Source of the DNA: an uncultured Ruminococcus sp.
GTDB lineage: Bacteria; Bacillota; Clostridia; UBA1212; UBA1255
Length of the DNA: 7,048 nt
Assembly (NCBI GenBank): GCA_902782885.1
Contig: CACZOW010000113.1
Location: 1-7,048 of the forward strand
Reading direction: 5' to 3'
Below the pieces are notes generated by a model. That model was not told the DNA's origin. It worked only from the letters and a program-made list of their open reading frames with translations, and did not search any database. A program made the position numbers and the translations under genes. This document shows, piece by piece, positions 1 to 6,805 of the stretch. How positions within the stretch are numbered: the first letter of the stretch is position 1; every line of letters starts with the position of its first letter.

Positions 1-8
1 CTTCCTCC
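1..8 (-). promoter_or_regulatory. Shine-Dalgarno sequence of a gene lying off the left edge
   Basis: Read on the minus strand, the last bases before the edge are GGAGGAAG, a strong ribosome-binding site, 27 bases after the stop codon of the CorC-type gene. A start codon would fall at, or a few bases beyond, the window edge. This suggests a downstream gene on the same strand, read in the same transcript, since no terminator hairpin is visible between the stop and the edge. The gene itself cannot be seen. Confidence 0.5.
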
Positions 9-34
9 GTCTGTTCTATATTTTGTTGCTGGTA

Positions 35-1378
35 TCAGTGATCCTGATCAAGCTGTTCTTCCTGTACGACTACAGGTGACTCGTCGCGCTTTTCGATGCG
101 CAGCTGGGTTATGATCTTGTCATTGCTGCTTTCCACGGTGAAATGCAGATTCTCGTAATCGGCTTCCGGATGCGTGTCTTCCTCGGGGATCTTGCCCAGA
201 AGTCCGATCACGAAGCCGCTCACCGTTCCGTACTCATCTTCCGGTATGGAGATATCCAGTTGTTCGTTGACCGTCTCGATGGACGCGAGGCCGGCGACCA
301 GGAAGGTATTGTCGTCGAGCTTGCGGATCTCCTGCTCCTCGATGATTTCTTCTTCGGTATCGTATTCGTCGCGGATATTGCCCACGAGTTCTTCCAGAAT
401 GTCCTCCATCGTCACGATGCCCGCGGTGCCTCCGTACTCGTCCACGACGACCGCCAGATGCGTGCTGTTCTTGCGCAGCACGTTCAGCACTTCGTCGACT
501 TTCTGCGATTCGGGGACAAACGCGGCTTCGCGCAGCACGTTCTCGATCTTAAAACTTTCGGGGTCAACGCGCAGCAGGTCCTTGATATGGATTATTCCGA
601 TTATATTGTCAACGGTATCCTTATAGACCGGTATGCGGGAATACCGTTCGCCGCATGCCACGTCCAGGATCTTATCCAGTGAGTCGCTTGCCGATACCGC
701 GCACAGTTCGGTGCGGTGCGTCATTACGTCACCGGCGGTCTTGTCGTCAAGATCGAACACATTGCTGATCATTTCGCGCTCTTCGTCGCCGATGACACCG
801 GTCTCCTGGCCTTCGTTGACCATGGAGATGATGCTGTCTTCCGTGATCTTCTCCGGCGCCCGGGTGATCCGCACGCGGAACAGCGCCAGGAAAGCTTTCG
901 CGAGATAATAGTTCAGCCGCACGAACGGGAACAATAAAGTCCGGAACAGCACTATAAAACCGACCAGCCTGGTGCCGGCTTTGATCGGATCCTGTGTGGT
1001 TATATGGCGGGGGATAAGATACACGAATACTGAGGATATCAGCGTGCACACCGCGAGATATAAGAGCACGAACAGCAGCTGCGTCCTGACGCTCAGCACG
1101 GGGACAATATAATTCAGCAGGATCAGGAAAAAGCATACCACCGAAACAAACAGCGTAAACAGTTTGCCGGTGTGCATCGCTTCGATATAATCCGTATCGT
1201 CAGCCGAGACTTTCAAAAGGCGGTCGTATCGTTTGCCGCCGGTCTTCTGGCTGTTCTTTTTTAATTCGGAGTCATTGAGTTTATCCAGCGCGTTCTCGGC
1301 GCAGGCAAATACTATTGACAGAATGAATGAGATGATACCTATAACAAGTTGTATGGGTACGCTACTGTCGTCGACCAT
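35..1378 (-). CDS. CNNM/CorC-type (HlyC/CorC hemolysin family) membrane protein with paired CBS domains
   Basis: Predicted integral membrane protein of 447 residues with the full family architecture. An N-terminal DUF21/CNNM transmembrane domain spans about residues 5-170, with hydrophobic segments near 8-27, 72-92, 99-123 and 134-155. Two CBS motifs follow (about 213-275 and 283-335), then a C-terminal CorC_HlyC domain (about 352-430). Diagnostic stretches are GVIGDEEREMI (194-204), YSRIPVY (246-252) and VVDEYGGTAGIVTMEDILEE (311-330). Members are linked to magnesium or other divalent-cation export or homeostasis, with the CBS pair binding adenine nucleotides; transport by this protein is inferred, not shown. 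The old 'hemolysin' label is historical. The length is normal for the family. ATG 1378 is the first start after an in-frame stop two codons upstream. The nearest purine-rich ribosome-binding site (AAAGGA) lies about 16 nt away, which is rather far. It has its own promoter and is separated from the upstream gene by a terminator. Confidence 0.93.
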   Translation of the reverse strand: MVDDSSVPIQLVIGIISFILSIVFACAENALDKLNDSELKKNSQKTGGKRYDRLLKVSADDTDYIEAMHTGKLFTLFVSVVCFFLILLNYIVPVLSVRTQLLFVLLYLAVCTLISSVFVYLIPRHITTQDPIKAGTRLVGFIVLFRTLLFPFVRLNYYLAKAFLALFRVRITRAPEKITEDSIISMVNEGQETGVIGDEEREMISNVFDLDDKTAGDVMTHRTELCAVSASDSLDKILDVACGERYSRIPVYKDTVDNIIGIIHIKDLLRVDPESFKIENVLREAAFVPESQKVDEVLNVLRKNSTHLAVVVDEYGGTAGIVTMEDILEELVGNIRDEYDTEEEIIEEQEIRKLDDNTFLVAGLASIETVNEQLDISIPEDEYGTVSGFVIGLLGKIPEEDTHPEADYENLHFTVESSNDKIITQLRIEKRDESPVVVQEEQLDQDH

Positions 1379-1400
1379 CGGTCAAAATCACAGATCCTTT

Positions 1401-1418
1401 CCGTTGCGTCCGCAACAG
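1401..1418 (-). promoter_or_regulatory. Inverted repeat at the predicted 5' end of the CorC-type mRNA
   Basis: On the minus strand, CTGTTGCG and CGCAACGG flank GA. The inner six bases on each side match perfectly and the outer two add a T-G wobble and a C-G pair. The repeat lies at the start site expected from the promoter at 1423-1452 (about 1416). It could be a 5' mRNA hairpin that stabilises the transcript or an operator for a repressor; the sequence does not decide. Confidence 0.4.
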
Positions 1419-1422
1419 CGAA

Positions 1423-1452
1423 ATTATACAATAATGTTGTTTGCCGTGTCAA
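1423..1452 (-). promoter_or_regulatory. Sigma-A-type promoter of the CorC-type gene
   Basis: On the minus strand a perfect -35 hexamer TTGACA (1452-1447) and a perfect -10 hexamer TATAAT (1428-1423) are separated by 18 bases. Transcription would begin near 1416, giving a leader of about 38 nt. It lies between the terminator of the upstream gene and the start of the CorC-type gene, so that gene is transcribed on its own. Confidence 0.85.
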
Positions 1453-1480
1453 TACCGGGCCAAAATGCACTTAAACACAT

Positions 1481-1510
1481 AAAAAAAGGGGAGCGGTCAA
1501 ACCGCTCCCC
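1481..1510 (-). terminator. Rho-independent terminator of the 605-residue surface protein gene
   Basis: ACCGCTCCCC and GGGGAGCGGT form a perfect 10-base-pair GC-rich inverted repeat around a three-base CAA/TTG centre (nine pairs plus a five-base loop in practice). Read on the minus strand, the hairpin is followed immediately by seven T residues (complement of 1487-1481). It begins 32 bases past the stop codon of the upstream minus-strand gene. There is no T-run on the plus-strand side, so it acts leftward only. Confidence 0.95.
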
Positions 1511-1542
1511 GATCTTCGGCTCAAGGCCGGATCATCCTGTCA

Positions 1543-3360
1543 TCAGGCTTTCTTCTTTTTCTTGGCCGCAATAATGATGACCGCAGCGATAACACCGAGG
1601 ACAACTACGCCGCCTGCGATGATAGCGATCAGCGCCCAGGTAGGCAGTCCGCCCTCGTTCTCGTTGACCGGTTTATCATCGGGGAGAACATCGGGCATTA
1701 CGTATTCATCTGCATTGACCGGCGTAAGTTTGGTCTTGCCGCCTTTTTCAGTGTTGCACTTGGAAATGTCAAACGCCGCTTCAGGCTGATGTGTCTCGAT
1801 GTGGAAGTTCAGGAACAGGGTAGCGTCGAGAGGAAGCTTCGCCATCGTCTCTTCGTCAATATCGAAGGTGAGAGACTGAACGGTCGCTTTGCGCTGCTCG
1901 GTCTTGTTGGTATCGAAGTTCGGCTCGGTGCTGGTGGTCTTGCTGTGAACGGAACCGACAATCATAGAGGAGAACTTGTTGTAATCCACTTCGGTGATGC
2001 GGTGCTCATCAAGAGCCTGTTTCTTTCTGAGGCAGTTGTACTCGGTATCGTCGATGGTGAGCGTGATGATATTCTTGTTCTGAGGATCCTCATCGGGATT
2101 GTCATAAAGTTTATCGCCCACGGCGTCGATCTCGACGGTGATGGATTTGATCTTAACGTTGAGCAGCGGAGAACCGATGGCAGGATTCGAAATAACTACG
2201 ATCCTCTGTTCCTGGTTGCCGGTGCGTTCGATGTTCTCGTCAGTGAACACTCTGTCTTTGTCGAAGTACTCTTCGTCAGTAAACTTCGTGCCTTCTTCAG
2301 CGCCTTCGGGAAGCTGGGAAGCGGGGATCACTCTGTCGACAGCCAGCAGTTCTCTGGGAGACGTATTCTTGGGCGGGAACACATAGTTCTTTTTGTTGGA
2401 TGAAGAGGTAAGTTCTTTGATCTCCTCGGGATCGAAAGTAACTTTGTCGAGGTTCAGGTATTTGGGATTGCTGCCCGAAGCATCCGGGTTAGCCGCAAGG
2501 AATTCTTCAAGTTCGGTTTTTGTGATGTACTGCAGGCAGACCACGTCGATGATGTCTCTGACCTTTCCGTTCTCGTCAAAGCGCATGTCGAACGGGAAGG
2601 GAGCGTACTCATCGTAGTACTCAACGGCGTAAACGGCTTTGTTCTTTTTATCGTAACCGGTGAATACGACGCGGGCTTTCTTGTAGAACATTTCTACTCT
2701 TCTGCCCTTGGAATCGCGCCAGATATTGTCTTTGGGAAGGAGATAACCGTTGATATCGATGCGGAGATTGTTACCCTCCTCGTCGGTCTCTTTCGCAAGG
2801 GCATAACCGTCGCTGTCGTAGGAGATGTTGGGGTTCTTGTTCACATAAGGATCGCCGTCGTCGTAGGGAGCGGTAATACCGAAAAGGCTGATCGATCCTT
2901 TAGCCTTAATGACAGCGCCGTCCTGGATGTGCGTAATGTAGGCATAGTTGTAAGGCACTTTGGAATACTGAGCCACAGCGTTCAGACCGAGTTTTGTGGA
3001 GCGCAGCTGATAGAAGTTACCGTCAGCTTTTTTTGCTTCTTTATCGGTATAATAACTGTTGTCCTTGGTAGTACCGGATCTCAGGATATATTCATCGGAC
3101 ATCGCGGTCTCTTCGCCTTCGTATTCAAAATAGAAGCCGGTATCTTTTTTGTTCGCAGTATTCTTTACGTAGTCCACCAGAATGGGGTTCTCGTAATGAA
3201 TAGTAACGGAATAGAAATCAAGACCGCCGGGGCCTTCATACGGTTCCGCCGCACCGACAGTTTCAGTCGATTCCTCTGCGCCAAGCGCCGGAGCAAACGT
3301 TGTGATGACCAGCGAAAGCATTACCAGCATAGCAAGCATTGCCAGAATTCTTTTTTTCAT
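1543..3360 (-). CDS. Secreted, C-terminally membrane-anchored protein of unknown function
   Basis: I do not recognise a family. The 605-residue product starts with a clear signal peptide: KKR, a hydrophobic core at about residues 5-24, and likely cleavage near 27-28 in ALGAEE. A large, acidic, Tyr/Asp/Lys-rich exported region follows (about 29-570). It ends with one transmembrane helix (about 573-598) and a KKKKKA tail that should lie in the cytoplasm. This gives a type I topology with nearly all the mass outside the cell. No LPXTG motif, S-layer homology repeat or catalytic motif is evident; cysteines are only at 275, 443 and 535. The start is secure: AGGAGGAG lies 5 bases before the ATG, and the signal peptide begins there. 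Strong promoter, strong ribosome site, strong terminator and a codon choice favouring AAC, TTC, TAC, ATC and AGA, unlike the neighbouring GCG/CGC-rich genes, together suggest an abundant monocistronic surface protein (inference). Confidence 0.9.
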   Translation of the reverse strand: MKKRILAMLAMLVMLSLVITTFAPALGAEESTETVGAAEPYEGPGGLDFYSVTIHYENPILVDYVKNTANKKDTGFYFEYEGEETAMSDEYILRSGTTKDNSYYTDKEAKKADGNFYQLRSTKLGLNAVAQYSKVPYNYAYITHIQDGAVIKAKGSISLFGITAPYDDGDPYVNKNPNISYDSDGYALAKETDEEGNNLRIDINGYLLPKDNIWRDSKGRRVEMFYKKARVVFTGYDKKNKAVYAVEYYDEYAPFPFDMRFDENGKVRDIIDVVCLQYITKTELEEFLAANPDASGSNPKYLNLDKVTFDPEEIKELTSSSNKKNYVFPPKNTSPRELLAVDRVIPASQLPEGAEEGTKFTDEEYFDKDRVFTDENIERTGNQEQRIVVISNPAIGSPLLNVKIKSITVEIDAVGDKLYDNPDEDPQNKNIITLTIDDTEYNCLRKKQALDEHRITEVDYNKFSSMIVGSVHSKTTSTEPNFDTNKTEQRKATVQSLTFDIDEETMAKLPLDATLFLNFHIETHQPEAAFDISKCNTEKGGKTKLTPVNADEYVMPDVLPDDKPVNENEGGLPTWALIAIIAGGVVVLGVIAAVIIIAAKKKKKA

Positions 3361-3365
3361 CTAAA

Positions 3366-3373
3366 CTCCTCCT
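3366..3373 (-). promoter_or_regulatory. Strong Shine-Dalgarno sequence for the 605-residue surface protein
   Basis: The minus strand reads AGGAGGAG, ending 5 bases before the ATG (core GGAGG 7 bases before it). It is near-perfectly complementary to the 16S rRNA 3' end and confirms the start at 3360. Confidence 0.9.
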
Positions 3374-3382
3374 AAAAAGTCT

Positions 3383-3408
3383 TTGCCGCGGAACAACGCC
3401 GGAGGCAA
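3383..3408 (-). promoter_or_regulatory. Possible stem-loop in the leader of the surface-protein mRNA
   Basis: On the minus strand TTGCC and GGCAA can pair, with an inner CGG/CCG pairing separated by small bulges. It lies about 10 bases upstream of the ribosome-binding site, inside a leader of about 78 nt. It is short and imperfect, and could be chance; a role in mRNA stability or translation is only a possibility. Confidence 0.25.
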
Positions 3409-3444
3409 TACAAAACCACTCACAGTGATTTTTTACTGATTGTT

Positions 3445-3473
3445 ATTCTAACGCATGTTTTGCGGGTTGTCAA
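3445..3473 (-). promoter_or_regulatory. Sigma-A-type promoter of the 605-residue surface protein
   Basis: On the minus strand a perfect TTGACA (3473-3468) is followed after the optimal 17 bases by TAGAAT (3450-3445), five of six matches to TATAAT. The start site should be near 3438, giving a leader of about 78 nt. It is the strongest candidate upstream of this gene. Confidence 0.85.
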
Positions 3474-3510
3474 TAGTCTATTTTTATGTTGACGCCATAT
3501 GACTCTGTCC

Positions 3511-3550
3511 GGTCGGCTCTTTTCCTGATCCTGCCGAAAATCAGCCGGCC
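3511..3550. repeat. Inverted repeat in the divergent intergenic region
   Basis: GGTCGGCT (3511-3518) and AGCCGGCC (3543-3550) can pair over all eight bases with one G-U wobble, around a 24-base centre. A competing pairing CTGAT (3525-3529) with ATCAG (3540-3544) overlaps the right arm. It lies upstream of both divergent promoters, outside either predicted transcript. It could be a regulator site, the remnant of an older leader for leuA, or chance. Confidence 0.35.
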
Positions 3551-3599
3551 TTCATTGTATTTTACACGGAATAATGAAAAAACTGAACGATTCCGGCAA

Positions 3600-3628
3600 T
3601 TGCCCCGCCGCGCAAATTGTGGTACAAT
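3600..3628 (+). promoter_or_regulatory. Promoter of leuA and the downstream CapA-family gene
   Basis: TTGCCC (3600-3605) and TACAAT (3623-3628) are 17 bases apart, and the -10 is preceded by TGG, an extended -10 (TGn) signature. Transcription should start near 3635, leaving a leader of only about 17 nt that still contains the ribosome-binding site. The promoter overlaps the upstream in-frame extension of leuA, which argues that translation begins at 3652 and not at the ATG at 3574. Confidence 0.7.
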
Positions 3629-3635
3629 ACGCATC

Positions 3636-3643
3636 GAGGAGGG
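3636..3643 (+). promoter_or_regulatory. Shine-Dalgarno sequence that fixes the leuA start
   Basis: GAGGAGGG lies 8 bases before the ATG at 3652. The alternative in-frame ATG at 3574 has no comparable site and lies upstream of the promoter. Confidence 0.85.
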
Positions 3644-3651
3644 ATAGCGCC

Positions 3652-5196
3652 ATGCGTTACCTTAAGATTTTTGACTCCACGCTGAGAGACGGCGAACAGG
3701 CGCCGGGCTTCAGCATGAGCGTCAGCGAAAAACTCAGAATGGCGGCTTCGCTGGAAAAGCTGGGCGTCGACGTGATCGAAGCCGGTTTTCCCGCGGCCTC
3801 TCCCGGAGACTTCGAAAGCGTAAAGTCCATCGCCTCTGCCGTTCATAACTGCACGGTCGCGGCGCTGGCGCGTCTTAACAAGAATGATATCGACCTCGCG
3901 CACGAGGCCTTGGCCGGTGCCTCGAAAGCGCGGCTGCATGTTTTTATTGCCACCTCCGACATACATCTCAAATACAAACTTCACATGACACGGGATGATC
4001 TGCTGCGGGCCGTGCGCGAATACGTTGCCTACGCCGCCTCGCTGTGCGGAGACGTGGAGTTTTCCGCGGAAGACGCTACCCGCAGCGATATGGATTTCCT
4101 TATTGAAGTATTTAAAACCGCGCGCGCTGCGGGCGCGAACATTCTTAATATTCCCGATACCGTCGGTTACGCCGTGCCCGAGGATATGCGCCGGATCATT
4201 AAAAAGGTGAGGAGCACTCCCGAACTCTCCGACGTGCCGCTGTCGGTCCATTGCCACAATGATCTGGGCATGGCGGTCGCTAATTCGCTTACGGCCGTAA
4301 AACTCGGCGTTGACCAGGTGGAGTGCACATGCAACGGCATCGGCGAACGCGCGGGCAACGCGGCGCTGGAAGAGATCGTGATGAACCTTAAAGTACGGCC
4401 GGCGTATTACGGCGCGGATACGCGGATCGACACCACCCGGATCATGAAGACCTCGCGGCTGCTCACCATGCTCACAGGCGTCAAAGTCCAGCCCAACAAG
4501 GCGATCATCGGCGACAACGCATTCTCGCACGAAGCCGGCATTCATCAGCACGGCATACTGGAAAACCGGTCAACTTACGAGATAATGACGCCCGAATCCG
4601 TCGGACGCACCGAAAGCCGCATCGTACTGGGCAAACATTCCGGCCGCCACGCGTTTGAAGAAAAGCTCGCCAGTATGGGCTACAATGTGCCCCCGGAACG
4701 TTTGGACGCGCTGTTCGCGGATTTCAAGAAACTTGCCGACAAGAAAAAATCCGTCGACGACAAGGACATTGAAGCGCTTTTGAAGAACGTTATGTCCGAG
4801 ATCCCGGAGACCTTCAAACTCGACCGTTACATTATCAATTCCAGCAATATGCTTTCTTCGACCTGCAGCGTGCGGCTGCTGAAAAACGGAAAGAAGACCC
4901 CCGAAGGCAGTTCCATGGGCGTCGGTCCGATCGAAGCCGCGTTCAACGCGATCAATATCGCCACCGGCGTGGAGGCAACGCTCTCCGAGTACCGTATCGA
5001 GGCGGTCACCGGAGGTATTGACGCCCAGGGCGCCGTATCAGTGCGCATAAAAGCGGGGAACAGCGCGTACAAAGGCTACGGCGTTGACCCCAACATCTTC
5101 GAAGCGAGCGTAAAGGCATACATCAACGCCATAAATAACATGCTGTACCAGCAGGAACGGCATTCTGACAAAACGGAGACCGGTAAAGATGAGTGA
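3652..5196 (+). CDS. leuA: 2-isopropylmalate synthase
   Basis: Condenses acetyl-CoA with 2-oxoisovalerate to 2-isopropylmalate, the committed step of leucine synthesis, in the cytoplasm. From ATG 3652 the product is 514 residues, the usual length. The catalytic HMGL-like barrel opens with DSTLRDGEQAPG (8-19, metal ligand Asp13). It continues with VIEAGFP (41-47), HCHND (200-204, ligands His200 and His202) and NGIGERAGNA (228-237, ligand Asn236). The subdomain motif SHEAGIHQHG (292-301) and GKHSGRHAF (327-335) follow. Residues from about 380 form the LeuA dimer/allosteric domain, with VGPIEAAFNAI and GIDAQG (455-460), so leucine feedback inhibition is expected. A citramalate synthase of the same fold is the main alternative; the motifs favour LeuA. 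No leuB, leuC or leuD is adjacent. The gene shares its last 8 bases with the CapA-family gene. Confidence 0.94.
   Translation: MRYLKIFDSTLRDGEQAPGFSMSVSEKLRMAASLEKLGVDVIEAGFPAASPGDFESVKSIASAVHNCTVAALARLNKNDIDLAHEALAGASKARLHVFIATSDIHLKYKLHMTRDDLLRAVREYVAYAASLCGDVEFSAEDATRSDMDFLIEVFKTARAAGANILNIPDTVGYAVPEDMRRIIKKVRSTPELSDVPLSVHCHNDLGMAVANSLTAVKLGVDQVECTCNGIGERAGNAALEEIVMNLKVRPAYYGADTRIDTTRIMKTSRLLTMLTGVKVQPNKAIIGDNAFSHEAGIHQHGILENRSTYEIMTPESVGRTESRIVLGKHSGRHAFEEKLASMGYNVPPERLDALFADFKKLADKKKSVDDKDIEALLKNVMSEIPETFKLDRYIINSSNMLSSTCSVRLLKNGKKTPEGSSMGVGPIEAAFNAINIATGVEATLSEYRIEAVTGGIDAQGAVSVRIKAGNSAYKGYGVDPNIFEASVKAYINAINNMLYQQERHSDKTETGKDE
5175..5178 (+). promoter_or_regulatory. Ribosome-binding site of the CapA-family gene inside leuA
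   Basis: GGAG within the final codons of leuA lies 10 bases before the ATG at 5189. It is modest and slightly far, which fits translation helped by ribosomes finishing leuA at the overlapping stop codon. Confidence 0.55.
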
Positions 5197-6754
5197 ATAC
5201 AAAAAATACAGCTCCCGGTGGATCCTGATAAACCGCATCTCGGTGATCCTGCTGCTGGCGCTTTCCGTGGCGCTGGTGATCTTTGTCGCGAACGGCATCA
5301 AGCGGAACAAGATAAACAGATCGGATAATACGGTTTCCGGCGTGACCGAGCCGCCGGCGTCAATACCTGCCGAAAACGCTACGAATATCCCGACCGCGCC
5401 CGCGCAGACCGGCTCCGAGCCTGTGTCAACGCCCGCGGACAATACAGCGGCGCCGTCTTTTTCCGCGGAACCGACGTCGGCCCCGGAGACCGATCTGCCC
5501 GGAACTCCCGGGACCACGCCGGTCCCCAAAACCCAGGAACCCACTGCGGGTCCGACTCAGACTCCGACTCAGGTACCGACGGCGGCGCCCAAGACTCAGG
5601 CGCCTTCAGGTAATTATACAGAGATCTCTATCATCAATGCCGGCGATATAATGTTCCATATGGCCCAGGTCCGGGGCGCATTAAACGAGGAGACGGGCGA
5701 GTACGACTTCTGGCCCACGTATCAGTATGTTGCCCCGTACGTCCAGGCCGCGGATCTGGCAGTCGTCAATTTCGAGACCACGCTTGACGATACCGATTAC
5801 TCCGGGTATCCCGGCTTCAATTCGCCGGTCTCGTCGCTGAGAGCGATAAAAGATGCCGGATTTGACGTGCTGCTGTACGCCAATAACCATTGTTTCGACC
5901 GCGGCGCCCGCGGCGTTAAACGTACACTTTCACATTTCAGGGAATACGGTTTTCAATATGTAGGCGCCACCGACGACCCGGATGGCGCGCCCGATAAAAC
6001 GCTGATCGTCGACGTCAACGGCATCCGCGTCGGCATGATAAACTATTCCGATTCGGTCACCGATATGATCGGCAGTCAATATACGCTTAACGATAATCCG
6101 GTGAGCAGCAGCGACTGGCGCATGCTGAATATTTACGTTACGGGCCGCGAGAGCGAATTCCTTTATTCGCGCGTGGAAGAGGACGTGCGGCGGCTGCGCG
6201 CGGCAAATGCTGACATAATAATCGCCTATATGCACTGGGGCCTGGAGTATCAGCTGGAACCGAATTCCTCACAAAAGAAGTGCGCGCAGAAGCTGTGCGA
6301 TCTGGGCGTTGACTGCATAATAGGCGGTCATCCGCACGTGGTGCAGCCGATGGATGTATTGACCTCGACGGACGGCACGCGGCAGACCGTGTGTTTCTAC
6401 TCGCTGGGCAATTACGTTTCCAACCAGAACCGCAAGACGCTCAAGAGCTACGACGTGCGCGAGTACACCGAAAACGGGCTGATGGTCAAGCTTTTCGTGC
6501 GCAAGTATGATAACGGCGTAACCGAAGTATCGCGGCTTGAATACATTCCTACGTGGGTCCACAGATATCAGAAGGCGGGGGATAAGTACGCTCACGATAT
6601 CATACCGCTGCCTGTGCCGGATTCAGAAGCCGAGGCGTTCGGCCTGACAAAGTCGTCCTTCGGCATCACTGACAGTAAGGAATCCTTCAGCCGTACGGAC
6701 AAGTTATTCAGGGACAAAGTCGCCGCGTACAACCGAAGTAAGGGCACGGATTGA
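5189..6754 (+). CDS. CapA-family (poly-gamma-glutamate synthesis-type) membrane-anchored metallophosphatase-like protein
   Basis: The 521-residue product has a short basic N-terminus and one transmembrane segment (about 16-35). A Pro/Thr/Ala-rich linker follows (about 50-140), then a CapA/PGA_cap domain (about 144-475) that should lie outside the membrane. The domain shows the calcineurin-like motif series: NAGDIMFH (150-157), VNFETTL (193-199), ANNHCFDRG (231-239), MHWG (348-351), GGHPHVVQP (379-387) and YSLGNYVS (404-411). His and Asp residues there are the probable metal ligands. Relatives act in capsule or poly-gamma-glutamate production, but no capB, capC or pgs genes are in view, so the substrate is unknown; general cell-envelope work is equally possible. 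Five cysteines (235, 365, 370, 376, 402) are many for an exported domain. ATG 5189 overlaps the leuA stop in ATGAGTGA, implying co-transcription and coupled translation. No terminator follows within the window. Confidence 0.9.
   Translation: MSEYKKYSSRWILINRISVILLLALSVALVIFVANGIKRNKINRSDNTVSGVTEPPASIPAENATNIPTAPAQTGSEPVSTPADNTAAPSFSAEPTSAPETDLPGTPGTTPVPKTQEPTAGPTQTPTQVPTAAPKTQAPSGNYTEISIINAGDIMFHMAQVRGALNEETGEYDFWPTYQYVAPYVQAADLAVVNFETTLDDTDYSGYPGFNSPVSSLRAIKDAGFDVLLYANNHCFDRGARGVKRTLSHFREYGFQYVGATDDPDGAPDKTLIVDVNGIRVGMINYSDSVTDMIGSQYTLNDNPVSSSDWRMLNIYVTGRESEFLYSRVEEDVRRLRAANADIIIAYMHWGLEYQLEPNSSQKKCAQKLCDLGVDCIIGGHPHVVQPMDVLTSTDGTRQTVCFYSLGNYVSNQNRKTLKSYDVREYTENGLMVKLFVRKYDNGVTEVSRLEYIPTWVHRYQKAGDKYAHDIIPLPVPDSEAEAFGLTKSSFGITDSKESFSRTDKLFRDKVAAYNRSKGTD
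5551..5572 (+). repeat. Short in-frame direct repeat in the CapA linker
   Basis: The ten bases TCCGACTCAG occur at 5551-5560 and again at 5563-5572, a 12-base period that encodes the repeated Pro-Thr-Gln pattern of the linker. The period is a multiple of three, so slippage would change linker length without breaking the frame. It is part of a longer low-complexity Pro/Thr/Ala coding stretch (about 5336-5608). Confidence 0.7.
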
Positions 6755-6763
6755 TGCGTCAAT
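6750..6763. repeat. Perfect inverted repeat over the CapA-family stop codon
   Basis: ATTGA and TCAAT pair perfectly around TGCG. The repeat includes the TGA stop of the CapA-family gene. Its core TTGATGCGTCAA matches that of the second repeat at 6806-6825 at 10 of 12 positions. There is no T-run directly after it, so it is not a convincing terminator. Confidence 0.5.
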
Positions 6764-6805
6764 AATATATAACTTTGTTTAAAATAAATTAAGTGGGCAA
6801 TATTA

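Noticed and set aside
143..682. A 179-codon plus-strand frame opposite the CorC-type gene
   Set aside because: It is antisense to conserved CBS and CorC_HlyC motifs, so it is a shadow frame.
1789..2403. A 204-codon plus-strand frame opposite the surface protein gene
   Set aside because: It is antisense to a gene with promoter, ribosome site, signal peptide and terminator, has no ribosome site of its own, and has no recognisable domain.
3574..3651. N-terminal extension of LeuA from the ATG at 3574
   Set aside because: The promoter (3600-3628) lies within it, a strong ribosome site precedes ATG 3652, and the family motif DSTLRDGEQAPG sits at the usual distance from the shorter start.
3562..4551. 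A 329-codon open frame on the minus strand across leuA
   Set aside because: It lies fully opposite the confidently identified leuA, gives a composition typical of antisense reading (His/Arg/Val rich), shows no recognisable domain, and is explained by GC-biased third positions.
6750..6794. Terminator for the leuA-CapA transcript
   Set aside because: The inverted repeats here are AT-rich and short, and none is followed by a clean T-run, so intrinsic termination is not supported.
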